Source: an uncultured Muribaculaceae bacterium
GTDB taxonomy: Bacteria; Bacteroidota; Bacteroidia; Bacteroidales; Muribaculaceae
DNA length: 64,000 nt
Reading direction: 5' to 3'
Assembly: GCA_910578385.1 (NCBI GenBank)
Contig: CAJTQV010000014.1
Span: 1-64,000, forward strand
Of the stretch, positions 58,803-64,000 are shown piece by piece (positions within the stretch are counted from its first letter, which is position 1; every line of letters starts with the position of its first letter). Under the pieces are notes generated by a model that was not told where the DNA came from, made no database searches, and saw only the letters and a list, made by a program, of their open reading frames with translations. The position numbers and the translations under genes are program-made.

Positions 58803-59153
58803 ATGTATATCTTTCTCTGCATTCTCATCGTGATTGCAAGCCTGCTCCTCGTCGGAGCCGTGCTCATCCAGAAATCCAAGGGTGGCGGTCTCGCCTCCGA
58901 CTATTCAAGCGGAAACCAGTACCTCGGTTACCGCAAGACAACAGACTTCATCGAGAAGGCTACATGGACTCTCGCTATCGTTATCTGCGTGCTCTCCATC
59001 TGCGCCTCTTTCTCTGTGAAGACTCCTGTCAACGTGTCTAACATCACTCCGGCTGCGGCTCCCGCTCCCAACAGCGCGGCTCCCGCTCCGGTGAATGCTC
59101 CCGCTGCCGCTCCTGCCGCAGCCCCCGCTGCGACTCCGGCTCCCGCAAACTGA
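58803..59153 (+). CDS. secG: preprotein translocase subunit SecG
   Basis: The product is 116 residues. Two spans (IFLCILIVIASLLLVGAVLI and TWTLAIVICVLSICASFSV) flank the SecG loop QKSKGGGLASDYSSGNQYLG. It assists SecYEG translocation. The C-terminus is a 40-residue tail made almost only of Ala, Pro and Asn, encoded by repetitive GCTCCCGCT-like codons and absent from most SecG proteins of other phyla. It is followed by a 21-bp terminator. Confidence 0.92.
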   Translation: MYIFLCILIVIASLLLVGAVLIQKSKGGGLASDYSSGNQYLGYRKTTDFIEKATWTLAIVICVLSICASFSVKTPVNVSNITPAAAPAPNSAAPAPVNAPAAAPAAAPAATPAPAN

Positions 59154-59173
59154 TCGGAGCATCAGCGTGTGCC

Positions 59174-59219
59174 AAGATAAAAAGAGAGACTGACGGTTGT
59201 CAGTCTCTCTTTTTATCTT
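59174..59219. terminator. bidirectional terminator between secG and nadK
   Basis: Perfect 21-bp stem (59174-59194 with 59199-59219), GGTT loop, A-rich left and T-rich right flanks. Confidence 0.92.
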
Positions 59220-59260
59220 ATATATCTGTCGGATTATCTTCTTATCTATGTATCTGAGAT

Positions 59261-60133
59261 TTATCTTAGCGGCATCTCGCCCCAGCGCAGTTTCTCGCGG
59301 AGCACTTCGGAGAAGTCAACCCCCTTGGGCTGCACTACATTGACCATGTGGTCCGCCCGCCTCACTATTATCTCCGAGCCTGAGGCCGGAACGCTGAACG
59401 TGCGGCCATCGATTCCGACATGACATTTCGAACCGCGTGAGCTGACCTCCAGTCTCAGTTCCGAGGCCGCTCCGACCACAAGCGGACGCAAGGTCAGCGA
59501 ATGTGGAGCTATAGGCGACAGCACAAAACATTCCAGTGTGGGCTCGATTACCGGACCGCCGCAGGAAAGGTTGTAGGCCGTACTTCCGGTCGGGGTGGCC
59601 ACGACAAGACCGTCCCCCTGATATGTGGCCAGATACCGCCCGTCAAGATATGCGTTGACTGTAACCATCGTGAGCGTGTCACCTTTCGACACCGACACCT
59701 CATTGAGCGCGAACCGGCTGTAATCGTCTGGCAGAAAGGGAGACTCAATCTCAAGTGTCATGCGGGGTGTAAGGTCGCCGTCTCCGTAAAGAGCGGCCAT
59801 CACCTCTCCATGCCTGTCCATCGAGAATCCGGCCAGATAACCGAGGTGCCCGGTGTTGACTCCGATAATCGGTGTCTGTCTGCGGCCCACCCAGGCCGCG
59901 GTTCTCAGAAAAGTTCCGTCGCCGCCTATGCTTGCGACGACGCTTACATCTTCAGGAACCTCCTCCACCGCCTCCATGCCGGTCAGGTCAAGACCTCCCG
60001 ACTGGAGGTAACGGGCAAAATCGGCTGCCACATACACTTTCAATCCCACCCCATGCAATGACACAAGAAACGCCCCGATGTCACGGAGCCGTTCATCCTG
60101 AAAATCATTGCCGTTTATCGCGACTTTTCTCAT
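59261..60133 (-). CDS. nadK: NAD kinase
   Basis: The product is 290 residues. The GGDGT motif (residues 70-74), NTGHLGYLAGF near 100, ALNEVSVSKGD and VATPTGSTAYNLSCGGP are the NAD kinase signature. It phosphorylates NAD to NADP. It is transcribed leftward, 30 bases after the CBS-domain gene, a pairing that recurs in Bacteroidales. Confidence 0.95.
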   Translation of the reverse strand: MRKVAINGNDFQDERLRDIGAFLVSLHGVGLKVYVAADFARYLQSGGLDLTGMEAVEEVPEDVSVVASIGGDGTFLRTAAWVGRRQTPIIGVNTGHLGYLAGFSMDRHGEVMAALYGDGDLTPRMTLEIESPFLPDDYSRFALNEVSVSKGDTLTMVTVNAYLDGRYLATYQGDGLVVATPTGSTAYNLSCGGPVIEPTLECFVLSPIAPHSLTLRPLVVGAASELRLEVSSRGSKCHVGIDGRTFSVPASGSEIIVRRADHMVNVVQPKGVDFSEVLREKLRWGEMPLR

Positions 60134-60163
60134 TTCATCATAATTTTATCCCCGACATCCCGG

Positions 60164-60670
60164 TTATACGTTTATCAGGGCCTGAAGTGCCATAAGCCGT
60201 TCAAGCGCGGCCGTGCGGCTCACATCCTCATGTCCCGCAGATCCGGTCACATTGTATCCATATCTCTCAAGACTGTGAACAGCCGGTGACGGGTCCTCGC
60301 ACTGCACACGGAGCGTGACATGCAGACGTCCGTCAGCAGCCGGTGAACTCAGCAGGTCCACAAGGTGCATGTCGGCATCCTCCACCGCACGCGCTATATG
60401 TGACGCGCTGTACTCGGCCGGGGCACATTCCACATCAATCACACTGCAGTCGTAACGCGGCGCGATCATACGTCCCAATGCCTCAAGCATCGAAGCCTGG
60501 TCTATTATCCCCTCCGTTCCCCCGTCGCCAATAACCTCAAGCTCACGGCCGGGCGAGTCGAGCAGTCGCGGCAGAACCTCAAGCAAGGGCACACCGCCGC
60601 CGACCGCCAGCGTTGGCGTGTCTGACTCCTTTTTCCTCAACGGAGATACGGCATCTCTTGCTGTCATCAT
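60164..60670 (-). CDS. CBS-domain / ACT-like protein upstream of nadK
   Basis: The product is 168 residues. The N-terminal part (SDTPTLAVGGGVPLLEVLPR to EGIIDQASMLEAL) resembles one CBS motif; the C-terminal part (YDCSVIDVECAPAEYSASHI, GRLHVTLRVQCEDPSPAVHS) looks like an ACT-type fold. Such pairs often bind adenine nucleotides or amino acids, so it may tune NAD kinase, but that is inference. ATGs at 60670 and 60667 are both possible. Divergent from pdxJ. Confidence 0.75.
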   Translation of the reverse strand: MMTARDAVSPLRKKESDTPTLAVGGGVPLLEVLPRLLDSPGRELEVIGDGGTEGIIDQASMLEALGRMIAPRYDCSVIDVECAPAEYSASHIARAVEDADMHLVDLLSSPAADGRLHVTLRVQCEDPSPAVHSLERYGYNVTGSAGHEDVSRTAALERLMALQALINV

Positions 60671-60700
60671 ATTTTACTTTTATTTTTATGAGATTTTTAG

Positions 60701-60708
60701 TAAATTTG
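60701..60708 (+). promoter_or_regulatory. -7 element of the pdxJ operon
   Basis: TAAATTTG, full match to TAnnTTTG, with only a weak -33 (CTTT near 60677). It implies a leader of about 155 nt that contains the inverted repeat at 60802. Confidence 0.55.
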
Positions 60709-60801
60709 CCTTTCAGTTGAAAACGCCGGGCAAACTCCTTTTATTATAAACGCGGATTTCGGCCTGACGTTGTCAAGAAACCTACAAATATCGTGCCTAA
60801 C

Positions 60802-60869
60802 TAAGTAATGAGTCATTTTAAATTCAAATTAAAAACTCGTTACTTAAATTTAAAATGACTCATTACTTA
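60802..60869 (+). promoter_or_regulatory. 23-bp inverted repeat abutting the pdxJ start codon
   Basis: Arms 60802-60824 and 60847-60869 are perfectly complementary; the right arm ends on the A of the pdxJ ATG (60869). Within the loop, 60835-60845 (ACTCGTTACTT) can also pair with the left arm at 60803-60813 with one wobble. Two mutually exclusive hairpins are thus possible, one hiding the ribosome-binding region. It could be a cis-regulatory switch or a small palindromic mobile repeat. Confidence 0.65.
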
Positions 60870-61582
60870 TGACAAGACTTAGCGTCAATATCAACAAGGT
60901 GGCCACTCTCCGCAACGCACGCGGCGAGAATGTACCTGATGTGGAGCGTTTCGCAACCGACTGCGAACATTTCGGAGCACAGGGCATCACTGTCCACCCG
61001 CGTCCCGACGAGCGTCATATCACACGCCGCGACGTTGACATGCTTTCGAAAATCGTGACCACGGAGTTCAACATCGAGGGCTACCCCTCGCAAGACTTCA
61101 TCGATCTCGTTATAAAGGCGGCTCCTGCCCAGGCCACTCTCGTGCCCGACGCTCCCGACGCTCTCACCAGCTCTGCGGGATGGAACGTCGTGGAGCATGG
61201 CGAGTTCCTGCGCGACGTGGTGAGCCGTCTGCGCAACGCGGGAATACGTGTGTCGATATTCGTCGACGCTGACCCGGCGCAGATACGGGCTGCAGCTGCA
61301 ATCGGCGCTGACCGCGTGGAGCTCTACACTAAGCCTTATGCCGACAATTATGACACTGACCGCGAGGCGGCTGTCGCACCCTTTGTCATTGCTTCGGAAG
61401 AGGCGCGCCGTCTCGGCATCGGGCTCAACGCCGGCCATGACCTCAATCTCCGCAACCTGCGCTTCTTCAAGGAATCGCTCCCCCTGCTCGACGAGGTGAG
61501 CATCGGCCACGCCATAATCTCCGACGCCCTCTATCTCGGCATCGAGAACACAATCCACGAATACCTCAAATGCCTAAAATAA
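60869..61582 (+). CDS. pdxJ: pyridoxine 5'-phosphate synthase
   Basis: The product is 237 residues with PdxJ motifs RLSVNINKVATLRNARGENV, GITVHPRPDERHI, GYPSQDFIDLV, RVSIFVDADPAQIRAAAAIG and GLNAGHDLNLRNL. It condenses 3-amino-2-oxopropyl phosphate with deoxyxylulose 5-phosphate, the ring-closing step of DXP-dependent vitamin B6 synthesis. It is followed after 13 bases by exbB, so B6 synthesis and TonB energisation appear cotranscribed. Confidence 0.95.
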   Translation: MTRLSVNINKVATLRNARGENVPDVERFATDCEHFGAQGITVHPRPDERHITRRDVDMLSKIVTTEFNIEGYPSQDFIDLVIKAAPAQATLVPDAPDALTSSAGWNVVEHGEFLRDVVSRLRNAGIRVSIFVDADPAQIRAAAAIGADRVELYTKPYADNYDTDREAAVAPFVIASEEARRLGIGLNAGHDLNLRNLRFFKESLPLLDEVSIGHAIISDALYLGIENTIHEYLKCLK

Positions 61583-61595
61583 AACCCCTCACACA

Positions 61596-62219
61596 ATGCA
61601 GACTCTTTCGTTCTGGTCGCTCGTAATGGACGGCGGCTACATCATGATCCCCCTCGCTCTCCTTCTTCTCGTAACCATATATGTCTTCACCGAGCGCACC
61701 ATCGTAATCGGTCGTGCCGCCAAGGAGGACAAGACTTTCATGAACCGCATCCGCGACTATGTGCATGACGCGGACATCGAGTCGGCACGCAATCTCTGCA
61801 AGAAGACCGAGACTCCTTACTCGCGGCTTATCGACAAGGGACTGTCCCGGATTGGCCGCAACATGAACGATGTGCTTGTGGCTATCGAGAACACAGGCAA
61901 CATCGAGATTGCCAATCTCGGCAAAGGTCTTCCCTGGCTCTCCACAACCGCCGCAGGTGCGCCGATGCTCGGCTTCCTCGGTACGGTAGTGGGTATGATC
62001 GATGCCTTCTTCTCGCTGGCAAATGCCGGTACGTCGGCCAACATCACGGTGCTTTCGAGCGGTATCTATCAGGCTCTCGTCACCACTGTGGCCGGTCTCG
62101 TGGTCGGTATCCTCGCGCTGTTCGCATACAACTACCTTGTGGCACGCATCAACCGCGTGATGAACGCTATGGAGACTAAGACAATGGAGTTCATGGACCT
62201 TCTCAACGAACCGGTATAA
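61596..62219 (+). CDS. exbB: MotA/TolQ/ExbB proton-channel protein
   Basis: The product is 207 residues with three spans (about 12-32, 107-130, 150-175) and the core GLPWLSTTAAGAPMLGFLGT. The segment SSGIYQALVTTVAGLVVGIL carries the channel Thr. It powers TonB together with the ExbD and TonB genes that follow at 3-base spacings. It is the general energiser, in contrast to the heme-locus ExbB-like gene at 33672. Confidence 0.92.
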   Translation: MQTLSFWSLVMDGGYIMIPLALLLLVTIYVFTERTIVIGRAAKEDKTFMNRIRDYVHDADIESARNLCKKTETPYSRLIDKGLSRIGRNMNDVLVAIENTGNIEIANLGKGLPWLSTTAAGAPMLGFLGTVVGMIDAFFSLANAGTSANITVLSSGIYQALVTTVAGLVVGILALFAYNYLVARINRVMNAMETKTMEFMDLLNEPV

Positions 62220-62222
62220 GAC

Positions 62223-62660
62223 ATGGCTCTCAAACGAAATTTTCAGTCGCTCGACACGTTCTCGATGTCGTCGATGACCGACGTCATATTCCTGCTGCTG
62301 ATATTCTTCATGGTCACCTCGACTATCATATTCCCGGCGGCGATTGATGTCAACCTGCCCCAGAGCAGCGAACAGACCTCCACAAAGCCTGTGACGGAAG
62401 TCTATATCGACGCCGAGGAAAATCTCTATCTCGTGGCCGACCGCAATGACTCCACGCAGGTTCTGAGCGTGCCAAAGCCTGTCGACTTCGCTCAGCTTGA
62501 GGCGGAGCTTACCGGCATTCAGCGCATGGACTCGACACGCGCTATCGCCCTCTATGCCGACTCTGTGGTTGACTACGGCAAGGTGGTACGCGTGCTCGAC
62601 ATGGCCGCCCGCAATAACATGAAAATGGTGCTCTCCACACGGGCACGACAGATGGAGTAG
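62223..62660 (+). CDS. exbD: biopolymer transport protein ExbD/TolR
   Basis: The product is 145 residues. A short cytoplasmic start leads into the single span with the proton-binding Asp (FSMSSMTDVIFLLLIFFMVT, Asp near residue 20), then a periplasmic domain (AIDVNLPQSSEQTSTKPVTE, ARNNMKMVLSTRARQM). It works with ExbB and TonB. Confidence 0.92.
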   Translation: MALKRNFQSLDTFSMSSMTDVIFLLLIFFMVTSTIIFPAAIDVNLPQSSEQTSTKPVTEVYIDAEENLYLVADRNDSTQVLSVPKPVDFAQLEAELTGIQRMDSTRAIALYADSVVDYGKVVRVLDMAARNNMKMVLSTRARQME

Positions 62661-62663
62661 CCG

Positions 62664-63416
62664 ATGAACCAGGAGAAAAGAACTGATTCTATAATTGCCG
62701 CCGCTATCACGTTTGTGGTCGCGCTGCTCATCCTGCTGTTCCTCTTTTTCGGCGGGATGACGTTCGACCGCGCGGAACTGGCCGTATCCTCCACTCCCGA
62801 GATTGAACCTCTGGAGGAGGAGCTGTTCATCGAGCCGGAGATAATGCGTGACCTCGGCGAGGAGAACGCCACGGTGCAGGATGCCCCGGCTCCCGCATTC
62901 AAGGGTGAACCGGAACAGTCCGAGACGGAAAACACCAAGCTTGTCGTGCCGGGTAAGAGCGAGAAACCCGCTCCCCCGGTGGCGAAGCCCGTCACTCAGA
63001 AAACCGAGAGTCCTGTCAAGGCCACCGAACCGCCCAAGACAAGCGAGGAGAAAAAGGCCGTGACCTCCAAGATGGCAAACAAATTTCCCACCAACAACGG
63101 TACCTCGACCGGCACATCGGGCACCTCCGGAGCCGGAGGGGTCGGTGTAGGCATATCGGGCAGCGTATCGGGACGCACGTTCAAGGGCTGCCCCAAACCG
63201 AGTGTTGAGTTGCAGAACAAGGTTGTGGTCGAAGTGCGCGTCACTATCGATGCCAACGGCCGTGTGACGGCAGCCACCGCCCGCAGCAAGTCAGGCAAAG
63301 CCTCCGCGGCCATCCTCCGGGCCTGCGAGCAAGCCGCCCGTTCCGCCCGCTGGAGCGAGGACAAGGACACCCCCACCGCCAAAGGCACCCTGACCTTCAC
63401 CATCACCCCCCGCTGA
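62664..63416 (+). CDS. tonB: TonB-family energy transducer
   Basis: The product is 250 residues. One N-terminal span (IIAAAITFVVALLILLFLFF), an extended Pro/Glu/Lys linker (PEIEPLEEELFIEPEIMRDL, GKSEKPAPPVAKPVTQKTES), a Gly/Ser/Thr-rich stretch (TSTGTSGTSGAGGVGVGISG) and a C-terminal TonB/TolA-like domain (VVVEVRVTIDANGRVTAATA to KGTLTFTITPR). It carries proton-motive energy from ExbBD to outer-membrane receptors such as those at 26476 and 40940. Last gene of the pdxJ-exbB-exbD-tonB run. Confidence 0.9.
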   Translation: MNQEKRTDSIIAAAITFVVALLILLFLFFGGMTFDRAELAVSSTPEIEPLEEELFIEPEIMRDLGEENATVQDAPAPAFKGEPEQSETENTKLVVPGKSEKPAPPVAKPVTQKTESPVKATEPPKTSEEKKAVTSKMANKFPTNNGTSTGTSGTSGAGGVGVGISGSVSGRTFKGCPKPSVELQNKVVVEVRVTIDANGRVTAATARSKSGKASAAILRACEQAARSARWSEDKDTPTAKGTLTFTITPR

Positions 63417-63434
63417 CACAAGCATATCATATAT

Positions 63435-63478
63435 AATTATAACTGTCCGATAAAAATTTTTATCGGACAGTTATAATT
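63435..63478. terminator. 44-bp perfect palindrome, bidirectional terminator
   Basis: Arms of 22 bp (63435-63456 and 63457-63478) with no spacer, centred on AAAAATTTTT. A diverged copy of the right arm follows at 63488-63508, next to the end of the minus-strand gene. It serves tonB and the convergent gene. Confidence 0.8.
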
Positions 63479-63506
63479 CTCAATAAGTTTTATCTGACAG
63501 TGATAA

Positions 63507-64000
63507 TTAAGGTTTGCGTAACAAAACTCTCTTGCCATCGACGATAAAGATACCACGCAGATCACCCTGATTTGGCACGCGGCGACCGCTCAAGTCGTAG
63601 ACCCCGTCAATGGATGTTGGCGCAGATATGGATTCGACCCCATTGCTACCCGAAACAGTCCAAGTGAACGTAAGTGCCGATGCATCGCGTTCCCACCAAT
63701 CAAATGAGAAAAATCCTGCGGGAATGGAGAGCGTATACGTCCCCCAAGCCGAAATGGATTCCGGCAACGTGAGAAGGAGCACGTTATCAGTGTCGGTGTA
63801 AGAGACACAGTTAGCATCCACCCGCATCACTTCGTCTCCATTCTCCTTTTTTATAATGCCCTCTACTCCGTAATTATAGAGTGCCATTTCTTCATCAGGG
63901 AAAGTAAATAAAATCTCTGAGAGAGTTTCTACTGTAGCTCCGTCGACCGGGTCGGTTATGCAATTTGTATGACCGGAAGGTGCGTTGTAGATAGTATATC
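63507..64000 (-). CDS. secreted protein with C-terminal sorting-like domain (5-prime part outside the window)
   Basis: The frame is open from the stop at 63507 to the right edge, so only the last 164 or so residues are seen. An internal ATG at 63887 is not the start: the frame upstream of it (IYNAPSGHTNCITDPVDG, VETLSEILFTFPDEE) continues the protein. The visible part is beta-rich (GTYTLSIPAGFFSFDWW) and ends with a sorting-like tail (GVYDLSGRRVPNQGDLRGIF to RVLLRKP). Probably a large extracellular protein; function unknown. Confidence 0.8.
   Translation of the reverse strand, partial: YTIYNAPSGHTNCITDPVDGATVETLSEILFTFPDEEMALYNYGVEGIIKKENGDEVMRVDANCVSYTDTDNVLLLTLPESISAWGTYTLSIPAGFFSFDWWERDASALTFTWTVSGSNGVESISAPTSIDGVYDLSGRRVPNQGDLRGIFIVDGKRVLLRKP

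Overview
The window looks like a chromosomal segment of a gut-type Bacteroidales bacterium, most likely family Muribaculaceae or a close relative. The evidence is a MurF-Alr fusion, DUF3098, DUF4492 and DUF4831 proteins, many secreted proteins with a Bacteroidetes C-terminal sorting-like tail, an hmu-type heme locus, and repeated promoters of the Bacteroidetes form TTTG-N19-21-TAnnTTTG. No rRNA, tRNA, CRISPR array or complete insertion sequence was seen.

Layout. Positions 0.2-5.7 kb hold an outer-membrane barrel, a membrane-anchored TPR/AraC regulator and a large secreted adhesin-like protein. Positions 5.8-20 kb are mainly housekeeping: murF-alr, mtaB-glycosyltransferase-surE, and ftsX-DUF3098-uppP-truB-queA. 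Two paralogous AAA-like/PD-(D/E)XK genes interrupt this stretch, and a discrete non-coding RNA with its own promoter and terminator (6S-like) follows surE. Positions 20-24 kb hold two tandemly duplicated SusE/F-like secreted proteins. Positions 24.4-34.7 kb hold one long + strand heme/metal locus: PepSY membrane protein, calycin-like lipoprotein, TonB-dependent receptor, giant CobN/HmuS-like chelatase, membrane protein, ExbB and DUF2149.

Positions 34.8-39.3 kb form an AT-rich accessory island with a GNAT toxin-antitoxin-like pair, an Ig-like repeat surface protein, a 91-aa protein and a structured RNA. Positions 39.4-43.1 kb hold an ECF sigma factor, its probable anti-sigma factor and an outer-membrane barrel. 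A repeat-bearing Rpn nuclease follows, then nnr, DUF4831, xseA and xseB. Positions 48.5-55.3 kb carry fba, a small membrane protein, a glycosyltransferase, galM, an MFS transporter and an orphan phage-portal-like gene. Positions 55.4-59.2 kb carry an acyltransferase, sigma-54 activator, lptE, a helical protein and secG. The end of the window holds a CBS/ACT protein with nadK, pdxJ with exbB-exbD-tonB, and a truncated secreted protein.

The most notable signal is a pair of about 310-320 nt structured RNAs (21757-22078 and 38950-39257, minus strand). They share long conserved blocks and identical promoter architecture. Their 3-prime hairpins keep base pairing although the paired sequences differ, and each ends shortly before a co-oriented gene. 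I could not assign them to a known family. Other items worth attention are the 6S-like RNA, a 23-bp inverted repeat touching the pdxJ start codon with a competing internal pairing, and the orphan portal gene. All assignments come from reading the sequence and recalling families; no database search was run.
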